A stretch of 17,182 nucleotides of DNA from the NCBI GenBank assembly GCA_964436315.1, contig CAYTCZ010000088.1:1-17182 (forward strand). Direction: 5' to 3'. The DNA is from CAYTCZ01 sp964436315. GTDB taxonomy: Bacteria > Actinomycetota > Thermoleophilia > Gaiellales > Gaiellaceae. The notes below the pieces were generated by a model. It did not search any database and was not told the origin of the DNA. It was given only the letters and a program-made list of their open reading frames with translations. The position numbers were made by a program, and so were the translations under genes. The number at the start of each line of letters is the position of its first letter. The stretch's first letter is position 1. Positions 1-6,956 of the stretch are shown one piece after another.

Positions 1-79
1 CGGAGGGAGGTCAGCGGCGGCCCCAGCGAGTCTTGGGTGTTGCGCCGAGTCGGAGTTCGGGTTCGAACCGTCGATTTGT

Positions 80-1549
80 TCAGATCGAAGCCTCAGGGAG
101 ATGCCACCGCCTGGGCGAGATCAGTCCGGCTGCAGCATCCGGGCCCCAAGACCCATGGGCGTATGGATGAAGTGGCGGAGGATCCTCGAGCACTGGAGTG
201 ACGACCTCCCACAGGCGCTCGACCCCGTCCGCACGCGTAAACAGCGTCTGGTCGCCGATCAGGGCATCGTGAATGAGACGCTCGTACGCTTCGAGCAACC
301 GGGAGTCCGGCCCCTGCTCGTATTGGAAATCCATTCGGGCCGGACCGAGTTCGATTCTCGGTCCTGGAGTCTTGGACAGGAATGACATCGAGATACCTTC
401 GGGTGCACCGACCTCGAAGACGAGCTCGTTGGGTTCCATGCTCACAAGATCGGGACGGGCAAAGGCGAACATCTGTCGTGGCGGCTCGCGAAAGGTGATC
501 GTGATCGTGCGACGCGTCTCGGCAAGTCGCTTGCCGGTGCGCAAGAAGAACGGGACGCCGGCCCAGCGCCAGTTATCGACCTCGGCTCGCACAGCGACAA
601 AGGTCTCCGTCTCAGAGGTCGGGGCGACCCCTGGCTCGTCGCGGTACCCCTCGTACTGGCCACGAACCACGTCCTCGGCTCGAAGCGGCATCATCGCCTG
701 GAACACTTTCACCTTCTCGTCGATCAACGGTTTCGCATCGAGGGATGTCGGCGGTTCCAGCGCGACGAAGCTCATCACCTGGAACAGGTGCGTAACGATC
801 ATGTCGCGAAGGGCTCCGGTGGCCTCGTAGAAGGCGGCACGCATCTCGATGGAGAGCGTCTCCGGAACGTCGATCTGAACGTGATCGACATGCTCGCGGT
901 TCCAGACCGGCTCAAACAATCCGTTGGCGAACCGCAGGGCCAAGATGTTCTGCACCGTTTCCTTGCCCAGGAAGTGATCGATCCGGTAGATCTGCGACTT
1001 GTCGAAGACCTCGTGGACGGAGGCGTTGAGCTCGCGTGCCGAGTCAAGATCGACTCCGAACGGCTTTTCCATGATCACGCGCGAGCGTTCGTTGAGTTCG
1101 CCGACGCCAAGGCCCTCGATGATCGGTCCTGCAGCAACCGGCGGGACGGCCATGTAGTACAGGCGCCCGGCGGCGTCGCTCTCAGCCTCGGCGGTTTCGA
1201 CGGCGTCCTGCAGCCCCGCAGGCGAATCCGGGCCGAAGGCCCCGCCGACGTACGAGAGGCTGTCCGCGAACGCAGACCACAGTCCTTCGGTTACATCACA
1301 CCTGCAGTACTCGTCCAGCGACCCGCGGACGAGATCGCGAAACGCGGACGTCGAGAACTCCTCGACCGACGACCCGATGATTCGGTAGCGGTCGGGAAGC
1401 AGGCCCTCCCGGGCAAGGTGATAGAGGGCGGGCCAGAGCTTGCGCCGTGCAAGATCGCCCGTTCCACCGAAGACGACGATGATTCGCCGATCGGGTCGTC
1501 CTCGAGCACGCCCGCCGCTGGATTCCTGGGTTGCCGTAGCCAGTTCCAA
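80..1549 (-). CDS. zwf: Glucose-6-phosphate 1-dehydrogenase
   Basis: Catalyses the first step of the oxidative pentose phosphate pathway in the cytoplasm, oxidising glucose 6-phosphate to 6-phosphogluconolactone with NADP+. The 489-residue product has the usual family length. The nucleotide-binding glycine motif GGTGDLA is at residues 28-34, EKPFG at 161-165, the substrate-binding and catalytic motif RIDHFLGKE at 189-197 (His192), and the RDMIVTH segment supplies the expected catalytic base His254. The start is TTG at 1547-1549: a strong GGGAGG Shine-Dalgarno lies 5 nt upstream, and the first ~20 residues are a non-conserved leader before the Rossmann strand. The gene is intact. It stands alone here: 174 bp separate it from the VOC gene upstream, and a terminator lies between them, so it probably has its own promoter. 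The family assignment is very secure; cofactor preference (NADP versus NAD) cannot be read from the sequence. Confidence 0.97.
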   Translation of the reverse strand: MELATATQESSGGRARGRPDRRIIVVFGGTGDLARRKLWPALYHLAREGLLPDRYRIIGSSVEEFSTSAFRDLVRGSLDEYCRCDVTEGLWSAFADSLSYVGGAFGPDSPAGLQDAVETAEAESDAAGRLYYMAVPPVAAGPIIEGLGVGELNERSRVIMEKPFGVDLDSARELNASVHEVFDKSQIYRIDHFLGKETVQNILALRFANGLFEPVWNREHVDHVQIDVPETLSIEMRAAFYEATGALRDMIVTHLFQVMSFVALEPPTSLDAKPLIDEKVKVFQAMMPLRAEDVVRGQYEGYRDEPGVAPTSETETFVAVRAEVDNWRWAGVPFFLRTGKRLAETRRTITITFREPPRQMFAFARPDLVSMEPNELVFEVGAPEGISMSFLSKTPGPRIELGPARMDFQYEQGPDSRLLEAYERLIHDALIGDQTLFTRADGVERLWEVVTPVLEDPPPLHPYAHGSWGPDAAAGLISPRRWHLPEASI

Positions 1550-1554
1550 ATCAG

Positions 1555-1560
1555 CCTCCC
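1555..1560 (-). promoter_or_regulatory. Shine-Dalgarno that decides the zwf TTG start
   Basis: On the minus strand GGGAGG is followed by CTGAT (5 nt) and TTG. This near-perfect anti-16S match at good spacing is the reason for choosing the TTG start of zwf. Confidence 0.7.
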
Positions 1561-1664
1561 AACGCTAGCTCGCCCTGCCGACCGAACCTGTGTCGCAGCG
1601 CCGAGACTACCGTCTCGTCGAACTCCTGCTTCTTCCTCGAGTGGAAGCAAGCTACGGCCACGAA

Positions 1665-1695
1665 GAAGGGCCGCGGCCTCCGGGCGCGGCCCTTC
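1665..1695 (-). terminator. Hairpin terminator downstream of the VOC gene
   Basis: A perfect 11-bp inverted repeat (1665-1675 GAAGGGCCGCG pairs with 1685-1695 CGCGGCCCTTC) with a 9-nt loop lies 28 bases beyond the stop codon of the VOC gene. Read on the minus strand, the stem ends in CCCTTC and continues TTCG, a weak pyrimidine tract rather than a long U run. It fits an intrinsic-type terminator of a G+C-rich bacterium, separating the VOC transcript from zwf. It could also act for transcripts arriving on the plus strand. Confidence 0.65.
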
Positions 1696-1723
1696 AGAGC
1701 AAGTGTCCGTTTCCCTGGCGCTT

Positions 1724-2482
1724 CTACGACTCAGACGGTTTGAAGAGGCCGACGAACGCGCCAGTCGGATCCTGAATCACCGCAAGTCGGCCGACGTTTT
1801 CGACATCCATCCCTTCCATGATCGCGTTAGCACCGAGCTTGACGGCCTTCTTGACGGTCGCATCAACATCATCCGTGGCGAGGTAGGTGAGCCACATGGG
1901 AGGCCCCTCGGCTCCGGGCGGTCGCTTCATCGCACCGCCTGCATCCGCGTCGCCGTCACGCTTGAAGAGCGTGTACGTCCCCACCGGACCCATGTCGACA
2001 TCGGTTGTCTTCCAGCCGATGACGTCTTCGTAGAAGCTCTTCGCGGCATCGATGTCGTCGGTGATCAGTTCGTCCCAAACGAACGTCCCGGCGGACGTCG
2101 CCGGCTCTCCGGCGGGGGTCATCGGAGCGATGATGGCCCCCTGCGGATCGCCGATGACTGCAATCCGTCCAACTTCAGGAATGTCGAAGGGCTCACGATG
2201 GATCGTCGCGCCCGCTTTCTCCGCCTTCTTCACCGTCTTGTCAACGTCTTCGACGATTACGTAGCCCACCCAATGCGACGGCACGTCCTGTCCGGGATCG
2301 ACGAATCCGCCGTGCGCCTGCTCGTTGGCCATGATCATCTGGTAGTCCATCTCACCGGGCTTCCAGGTATCGATTCCCCAGCCGAGAAGCTCGGTGTAGA
2401 ACTTCTTGGCTCCGTCGACGTCGTTCGTCACGTGGTCATGCCACATGAAGCGGCCGACCTCGGTCTTGACCGTTGCGCTCAT
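1724..2482 (-). CDS. Two-domain VOC (glyoxalase/bleomycin-resistance) family protein
   Basis: A 252-residue protein of two tandem VOC modules (about 8-120 and 132-248). Each opens with a WHD/WDE-type strand and the helix signature FYTELLGW (29-36) or FYEDVIGW (150-157), and each ends in DPQGA (112-116) or DPTGA (238-242). It resembles the two-module actinobacterial VOC proteins related to mycobacterial CFP30B/Rv0577. VOC modules bind metal or small ligands and serve as lyases, dioxygenases or resistance proteins; the substrate here is unknown. There is no signal peptide, so it is probably cytoplasmic. The ATG start is supported by AGAGAGGAGA just upstream (2487-2496). It is divergent from the HxlR/SCP2 regulator across gap 1, suggesting that regulator controls it, and it ends at a hairpin terminator. 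Confidence 0.9.
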   Translation of the reverse strand: MSATVKTEVGRFMWHDHVTNDVDGAKKFYTELLGWGIDTWKPGEMDYQMIMANEQAHGGFVDPGQDVPSHWVGYVIVEDVDKTVKKAEKAGATIHREPFDIPEVGRIAVIGDPQGAIIAPMTPAGEPATSAGTFVWDELITDDIDAAKSFYEDVIGWKTTDVDMGPVGTYTLFKRDGDADAGGAMKRPPGAEGPPMWLTYLATDDVDATVKKAVKLGANAIMEGMDVENVGRLAVIQDPTGAFVGLFKPSES

Positions 2483-2496
2483 TCGTTCTCCTCTCT

Positions 2497-2596
2497 NNNN
2501 NNNNNNNNNNNNNNNNNNNNNNNNNNNNNNNNNNNNNNNNNNNNNNNNNNNNNNNNNNNNNNNNNNNNNNNNNNNNNNNNNNNNNNNNNNNNNNNN
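2497..2596. other. Assembly gap (100 N)
   Basis: Exactly 100 N, the conventional placeholder for a scaffold gap of unknown size. It removes the shared promoter region of the VOC gene and the regulator and the regulator's N-terminus. The spacing of the two genes therefore cannot be trusted. Confidence 0.99.
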
Positions 2597-2598
2597 TA

Positions 2599-3198
2599 GT
2601 GCGCGAACTCCTCATCGGCCCGCGTCGATTTACCGATCTATGCCGCGGGCTCCCAGGAATTGGTACCAACATCCTCACGGCGAGACTCAAGGGACTCGAG
2701 CAGGCCGGAGTGGTTCAGCGCCGCAAGCTTCCGCCGCCCGCGGCGACCACGGTCTACGAGCTCACCGACTACGGCCGCGAGCTCGAAGAGATCATCCTCG
2801 ACCTTGGTCGCTGGGGCGCGAAATCGATGGGCCCCCGCCTCGCGGAGGAGCACTTCACCGCAAGCTCGCTTGCGCTCGCCATGAAGGCGAATTTTCAGCC
2901 TGAGGAGGCCCCCGAACTCACGATGGCGTGCGAGTTCCGGTTCGGCGACGACACTTTCAGCACGACCATCGACGAAGGTGGGGCCGACTTTCGCGACGGC
3001 GCTTCCGACGATCCCGACGTCGTCATGGAGACGGATCCGGACAGCATGGTCGCTCTGCTCATCGGAGCGATCTCGCTCGGCGAAGCAGCGACGATGGGAT
3101 CCGTCACCATCCACGGCGACGACGAAGACATCGCGAAGATGCTCGAAGTGTTTCGCTTCCGCCACTCTCAAGACACTGAGCCGGAGTCTGCTACGTGA
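2599..3198 (+). CDS. HxlR-type winged-helix regulator with C-terminal SCP2-like domain (5' end missing)
   Basis: The reading frame emerges from the gap and runs about 200 residues to a TGA. It begins inside an HxlR DNA-binding domain: VRELLIGPRRFTDL is the recognition-helix region, followed by GLPGIGTNILTARLKGLEQ and the wing LPPPAATTVYELTDYG. The linker LGRWG is typical of the family. The C-terminal ~100 residues (from about MACEFRFGDDTF to FRF near the end) look like an SCP2/sterol-carrier-type domain, a combination known in actinobacterial HxlR proteins and thought to bind a hydrophobic or small effector. Roughly 25-30 N-terminal residues should lie in the gap. It is divergent from the VOC gene, so it is a candidate local repressor or activator of it; the effector is unknown. 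Confidence 0.88.
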   Translation: MRELLIGPRRFTDLCRGLPGIGTNILTARLKGLEQAGVVQRRKLPPPAATTVYELTDYGRELEEIILDLGRWGAKSMGPRLAEEHFTASSLALAMKANFQPEEAPELTMACEFRFGDDTFSTTIDEGGADFRDGASDDPDVVMETDPDSMVALLIGAISLGEAATMGSVTIHGDDEDIAKMLEVFRFRHSQDTEPESAT

Positions 3199-3497
3199 GC
3201 TTCGCCGGATTTTCTCCGAGTGGACGCGACTTCCTCCGCGGCCTGGACGCCGACAATTCTGGGAAGGACAAGGGCGGAGCCGTGAGTGCCCGGGGTTCTT
3301 CTTTCGGCTAACAACGGCCTCTACGTCGGTCTCGAGACCGACCTTCCAGCCGAGGTCGATTCAGCTGCTTTCGTCACGTGGTGTGCCGAGCGCTTTGAAC
3401 CGATGGCACCGTCCATCGCTGGATCGTCGACAACGTGTGCGCGTAACGACCGTCGCACGTCGCTCGAAGCTCGGTCCCGGACGACCGGAAGGGGAGT
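3199..3497. other. Intergenic stretch without a convincing gene
   Basis: About 300 bases between the regulator stop and repeat copy A. A GTG-initiated frame at 3286-3537 gives 83 residues; its first ~45 (about LLSANNGLYVGLETDLP) look protein-like, but the rest is arginine-rich and runs into the repeat. No family is recognised and no Shine-Dalgarno decides a start, so this may be a gene remnant. A perfect 18-bp palindrome sits at 3325-3342. No clear terminator for the regulator is seen. Confidence 0.5.
3325..3342. repeat. Perfect 18-bp palindrome
   Basis: GTCGGTCTCGAGACCGAC equals its own reverse complement with no spacer. It lies in the gene-poor stretch 127 bases after the regulator stop. 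It could be a dimeric-protein operator or simply part of the possible gene remnant. Confidence 0.5.
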
Positions 3498-3660
3498 CGG
3501 TTTCCTGGGGCGGCGCTGGCCAGGGAGGCGAGGCTGAGTCCGGAGCACACCGCGTTTAGGTACGGGCGACGGGTGAAGCCGAAGGATCCCGCCGCCCAGC
3601 GTCGGCGGCGCGCGGAGCCGGGCTCCGCTCGGCGGGAGCGCGGAGCCGTCCAGGGAAGCG
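3498..3660. repeat. Dispersed ~163-bp repeat, copy A
   Basis: This segment aligns end to end with 6787-6950. Conserved blocks in order are CGGTTTCCTGG, GAGGC(G/A)AGGC, AGGTACGG, AGGATC with GCCGC and AGCG shortly after, a 7-bp stem with 3-nt loop (3612-3618 with 3622-3628), and CCAGGGAAGCG. The two ends form an imperfect inverted repeat: CGGTTTCCTGG against CGCTTCCCTGG when the right end is complemented, 9 of 11 matching. It ends 2 bases before the stop codon of the minus-strand rhomboid gene, so it would form that mRNA's 3' untranslated region. It may be a MITE-like element, a REP-type repeat or a structured terminator. Confidence 0.7.
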
Positions 3661-3662
3661 AC

Positions 3663-4394
3663 TCAGCGTTCCATCCTGGGCCAGGGTGGCTGCCGTACGC
3701 GCCTCCGGCGCAGAGGTGGTGGTCGGCCTGTGAATATCCGCGCCGTGAGGAGTCCGAAGACGAAGCCGCCGATGTGAGCGAAGAACGCAACACCTCCCGT
3801 GCCGATGCCCGTCGGCGCAAGCAGGTCGAAGCCGGCTTGCCATAGCTGGAACACGAACCAGAAGACGAGGAAGTAGAGCGCCCGGATCTCGAGCGGAACG
3901 AGCAGATAGAAGATCACCAGCGTAAGCACACGCGCGTGGGGAAACAGGACGAGGTAGGCACCGAGGACACCGGCGATCGCTCCGCTCGCGCCGACAGTGG
4001 GAACGATCGAATCCTCCGGGGTTCCGAGCTGGAGCGTCATGAACGTCTGGAGTGCGATCGCCGCGAACCCGGACAGGAAATAGAAGACGAGGAAGACCGC
4101 CCGGCCCATCGCGTCCTCGACGTTGTTCCCGAAGATCCAGAGAAACAACATGTTCATGATCAGGTGGACCCAGCTTCCGTGCATGAACATCGAGGTGATC
4201 GAGTCGACCTGCCAGCCGAGTCCCGGCGCCTCGCACGTCCCCTCCACCTCGCAGGGGAAGAACCCCGAGTCGACGACAGACCGGTTGAGGTCCGGCAGCT
4301 GATAGAGGAGCCAGACGGCGATATTGGCCGCGATGAGCCCGACCGTGACGACCGGGAAGCGCCGGGTCGGGATGTTGTCCCGGAGCGGCAGCAT
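3663..4394 (-). CDS. Rhomboid family intramembrane serine protease
   Basis: A 243-residue polytopic membrane protein that should cleave substrate transmembrane segments within the membrane. The catalytic serine lies in GASGAIAG (Ser137) and the partner histidine in FFAHIGGF (His207). The upstream HGSWVHLIMNM motif (His72, His77, Asn81) matches the oxyanion-side H-x4-H-x3-N pattern of the family. About six hydrophobic segments are visible, beginning near residues 14-32. A short arginine- and proline-rich tail (224-243) follows the last helix. There is no extra zinc-finger or cytosolic domain. The ATG start has a weak GAGAG upstream. The gene is divergent from the glycosyltransferase gene, 73 bases apart. 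Its stop is followed within 2 bases by repeat copy A. Substrates cannot be inferred. Confidence 0.95.
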   Translation of the reverse strand: MLPLRDNIPTRRFPVVTVGLIAANIAVWLLYQLPDLNRSVVDSGFFPCEVEGTCEAPGLGWQVDSITSMFMHGSWVHLIMNMLFLWIFGNNVEDAMGRAVFLVFYFLSGFAAIALQTFMTLQLGTPEDSIVPTVGASGAIAGVLGAYLVLFPHARVLTLVIFYLLVPLEIRALYFLVFWFVFQLWQAGFDLLAPTGIGTGGVAFFAHIGGFVFGLLTARIFTGRPPPLRRRRVRQPPWPRMER

Positions 4395-4467
4395 GGTCTC
4401 TCAACGGTAGCCGCGAAATCGTCGCAGCAGGCCGCCTGCCTCGTACGACGACCGTAGGGTTGACGCT

Positions 4468-5667
4468 GTGCCGCCCGAGGCTGTACTTGCGGGGATCGTG
4501 GCCGGGGGACTCTGTCTCGTGGTCTGGCTCACGATTGGCATCGCGCCGCCCCGACCCTGGGATCTCAGTCCGATCGCTGAGCGACAGTTACCGCCCCCTG
4601 ATCCCTCAGTCTTGCCAGGTGTGACGGTCGTGGTGCCGGCACGCGACGAGGCGGCGATCATTCCCTCGACACTCCCCGAGCTCCTCGGCCAGAGATACGC
4701 GGGCCGGCTTGAAATCAAGCTCGTCGACGATCGGTCTTCCGACGAGACGGCCGAAGTGGCCAACGAGCTCATAAAGAGGAACAACGCCTCCGGCCGCGCC
4801 CAGGTCGTGCGCGGGAGCGATCTACCCTCGGGCTGGGTCGGGAAGGTCTGGGCACTCGCGCAGGGGGCGGAGCGTGGGGATCCGACGAGCGTCTACCTGC
4901 TTCTCGCAGATGCCGACATCCGACACCAACCGACGTCGGTCGCCCGGCTCGTCGCTGAGAGCGAAGAAGCGAGCCTTGGCCTGAATAGCCGCATGGCCCG
5001 CCTCCGTTGTGTCTCCGGCGCCGAGCGGTTCCTGATCCCACCGTTCCTCTTCTTCTTCAATCTCCTCTATCCGATGCGACTGGTGAACAGGCCGAAGTCA
5101 CGTGTCGCGGCTGCTGCGGGAGGCTGCATGCTCGTCCGTCGCGACGCGCTCGAGGCGATCGGAGGACTCGAGTCGATTCGCGGCGAGATCATCGATGACG
5201 TCAACCTCGCCAAGAGGATCAAACACTCGGGGCGCCCTATCCGCCTGTCGGTGAGCGAGAGCGATGTCATGAGCCTGCGCGAGTACGGCTCTATCTCGGC
5301 CGTCTGGCGCATGGTTCGACGGACGGCCTTCGACGAGCTGAACTACTCGTGGGTCCTCCTCGGCCTGACCCTGTTCGGGCTTGCGCTTCTCTTCGTCACT
5401 GCGCCGGCCCTCCTCCTGGCCGGAGTCGCTCTCGCAGGCGCGCGAGCGGCAGACGCACTCAGCCTCGGGTGGACCTGGATCGCCGCTCTCGGCGGCCTCG
5501 GCCTCGCCTCGTGGGCGCTGATGGCGGCCATCTTCCGCCCCACCACCAAGTACTTCCGACTCCGTTGGCCGTGGGCATTGACCCTGCCCGCAGCCGGCAT
5601 CGTCTACGGGGCGATCACGTTCGACTCAGCCCTCCAGCATGCGCGCAATCGCGACGAGGAATGGTGA
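4468..5667 (+). CDS. HpnB-type family 2 glycosyltransferase (membrane-associated)
   Basis: A 399-residue GT-A fold glycosyltransferase. The nucleotide-sugar binding region begins VTVVVPARDEA (52-62), followed by LVDDRSSDET (85-94) and the metal-binding DADI (148-151). An acidic IIDDVNLAKRIK (241-252) and RMVRRTAF near 281-288 sit where GT2 enzymes carry ED and Q/RxxRW motifs. The signatures LPSGWVGKVWALAQG, RLRCVSGAERFLIPPFLFFF and AAAAGGCMLVRRDAL match the hopene-associated HpnB family closely. An N-terminal helix (about 5-25) and C-terminal helices from about 295 onward anchor it in the membrane. The start is GTG. No other hopanoid or carotenoid gene is nearby, so a role in lipid or polyterpenoid glycosylation is inferred from the family only. 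The gene is convergent with the hydrolase. Confidence 0.88.
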   Translation: MPPEAVLAGIVAGGLCLVVWLTIGIAPPRPWDLSPIAERQLPPPDPSVLPGVTVVVPARDEAAIIPSTLPELLGQRYAGRLEIKLVDDRSSDETAEVANELIKRNNASGRAQVVRGSDLPSGWVGKVWALAQGAERGDPTSVYLLLADADIRHQPTSVARLVAESEEASLGLNSRMARLRCVSGAERFLIPPFLFFFNLLYPMRLVNRPKSRVAAAAGGCMLVRRDALEAIGGLESIRGEIIDDVNLAKRIKHSGRPIRLSVSESDVMSLREYGSISAVWRMVRRTAFDELNYSWVLLGLTLFGLALLFVTAPALLLAGVALAGARAADALSLGWTWIAALGGLGLASWALMAAIFRPTTKYFRLRWPWALTLPAAGIVYGAITFDSALQHARNRDEEW

Positions 5668-5689
5668 GGGAGCGGCGCGCAGGCACCCA

Positions 5690-5704
5690 GTCCGGTGATC
5701 GGAC
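5690..5704. terminator. Weak hairpin between convergent genes
   Basis: GTCCG-GTGAT-CGGAC forms a 5-bp stem in the 39-bp space between two convergent genes. On the plus strand a CTCTTTT pyrimidine stretch follows about 12 bases later, so it may end the glycosyltransferase transcript. The stem is short and the spacing poor, hence the low confidence. Confidence 0.25.
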
Positions 5705-5706
5705 CG

Positions 5707-6681
5707 TCACAGGAGACCTCTTTTCAGGCGCCGGCAGGCTGATTCACTCCTCTGCGACGCGGTGAGGAAGGAGGCGATCTCCGTACGAACACGGTGGGTC
5801 TGCCCCAGTGCGAGGTGACCGCCCGACTCAAGGCTAATGAGGACCGACCCGGGGATACGCTCGGCCGCGCACAAGGCGGCGTTGTAAGAGGCCAGCGGAT
5901 CGTCTTTGGCGTGAACGAGTAGCGTCGGCACCGTGAGGTCTTCCAGCGGATAGGCGTTGACCTCCGGGTTGGAGACGAAAGCGTCGAAGACCGCGCCTTC
6001 CGCCCGCGGGCCGAGCGGGAAGATGCTGTCAACCATCTCTTGCACGGAGCGGGCATCTTCGGTGCCTTTCGGGAACCCGCTCGGGACTCCCATGAGTCGG
6101 GCGAGTAGCGACGGGGTCAAGACTTTAAGTGTCCACATTGCCGGATCCGAATAGAACACCTTCGCCCACTCGGGCGGCGCCTCGGCTGTCGTGCTGCCGG
6201 GCCAGTTCCCTGAGCTGATCACAAGATGCTTTACACGGTCCGGGTGGCAAAGCCCGAGTTGCACGGCAGCCCCGGTTCCGGCCGAGATACCGATCACGTC
6301 GACCGCATCTAGATGGAGTTCGTCGAGGAGGGCGACGAATGCGCTGGCTTGAACAACACTGGTAGCTCCTTCAGGGAGCGTTGATCCGAGGTAGCCGAAT
6401 CGAGATGGCGCAATGACACGACGGTTGTCGGCAACTAGATCACGAGTGGACAACAGGCCACCATCGCAGCCGTGGAAAATGCCGTGACTCACCAGCACCG
6501 CTTCGCCGGCACCGCGTTCCGCGTACTCGAGCGTGCCGAACTCGGTCGTGATCGTCCGGCGATCGACTGTGTCTAGGTGAGCACGAGCAACGTCGAGGTC
6601 CCGCCGGTAGCGGCGCGCCAGTGTGCTGAACCCGGCCATCGCTCCGAGTGCAAAACCGGCAAGTAGGAGAGGAGCTGGCAC
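5707..6681 (-). CDS. Alpha/beta hydrolase with N-terminal membrane anchor
   Basis: A 324-residue alpha/beta-hydrolase fold enzyme. The nucleophile elbow GISAG places Ser133; the acid is in HAKDDP (Asp261, or Asp260), and GGHL gives His289, so the catalytic triad is complete. VSHGIFHGCDGG (64-74) is the oxyanion HG motif. A hydrophobic segment at 3-20 followed by ARRYRR suggests a single N-in anchor, with the catalytic domain outside the cytoplasm. The lid region (about 160-225) is aromatic and proline-rich. The start is GTG, chosen because it precedes the hydrophobic segment; the Shine-Dalgarno (GGGTGG) is poor. The reaction could be esterase, lipase or C-C hydrolase and cannot be told apart by eye. 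It follows repeat copy B and is not obviously part of the pilus operon. Confidence 0.88.
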   Translation of the reverse strand: MPAPLLLAGFALGAMAGFSTLARRYRRDLDVARAHLDTVDRRTITTEFGTLEYAERGAGEAVLVSHGIFHGCDGGLLSTRDLVADNRRVIAPSRFGYLGSTLPEGATSVVQASAFVALLDELHLDAVDVIGISAGTGAAVQLGLCHPDRVKHLVISSGNWPGSTTAEAPPEWAKVFYSDPAMWTLKVLTPSLLARLMGVPSGFPKGTEDARSVQEMVDSIFPLGPRAEGAVFDAFVSNPEVNAYPLEDLTVPTLLVHAKDDPLASYNAALCAAERIPGSVLISLESGGHLALGQTHRVRTEIASFLTASQRSESACRRLKRGLL

Positions 6682-6786
6682 GGCTCGATCATGCCACCCT
6701 CGAGCGGTGTTCGTTCACGCGCTTCGACTGCTGTTTCCCTGAACCATTCGGGTCGGGAGCCACCGGCTTCGGGCAATCGGGGCCCT

Positions 6787-6950
6787 CGGTTTCCTGGAGG
6801 CGGGCTCGCAAAAGAGGCAAGGCCGGGACGGCGAGACAGTACGTTCAAGGTACGGCGAGGCGTCCTGGCCGCAGGATCTTGCCGCGAGCGCCGCTAGGGC
6901 GTGGCGAAGCGGGGCTTCGCCCCGCGAGAGCCCGCCCGGCCAGGGAAGCG
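6787..6950. repeat. Dispersed ~163-bp repeat, copy B
   Basis: Second copy of the element at 3498-3660, in the same orientation and of almost equal length (164 versus 163 bases). It keeps the same ordered blocks: CGGTTTCCTGG, GAGGCAAGGC, AGGTACGG, AGGATCTTGCCGCGAGCG, a hairpin GCGGGGC-TTC-GCCCCGC (6909-6925) and CCAGGGAAGCG at the right end. It finishes 6 bases before the stop codon of the minus-strand pilC. It fills most of the 275-bp space between pilC and the hydrolase; the remaining 6682-6786 shows nothing recognisable. Confidence 0.7.
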
Positions 6951-6956
6951 AGGGAG

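Noticed and set aside
58..70. GGTTCGAACC resembling a tRNA T-loop
   Set aside because: Only the loop and one or two pairs fit; the T-stem does not pair and there is no acceptor stem, anticodon arm or CCA in place.
1665..1718. A third copy of the dispersed repeat downstream of the VOC gene
   Set aside because: GTTTCCCTGG at 1709-1718 resembles a repeat end, but the internal blocks AGGTACGG and AGGATC are absent; the adjacent hairpin is explained as a terminator.
788..2496. Long plus-strand open frame opposite zwf and the VOC gene
   Set aside because: It lies antisense to two genes with clear families, shows no recognisable domain and runs into the N gap; such frames are common in G+C-rich DNA.
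3286..3537. An 83-residue gene
   Set aside because: No family, no clear Shine-Dalgarno, an in-frame stop just before its GTG and an arginine-rich end that runs into repeat copy A; reported only as a possible remnant.
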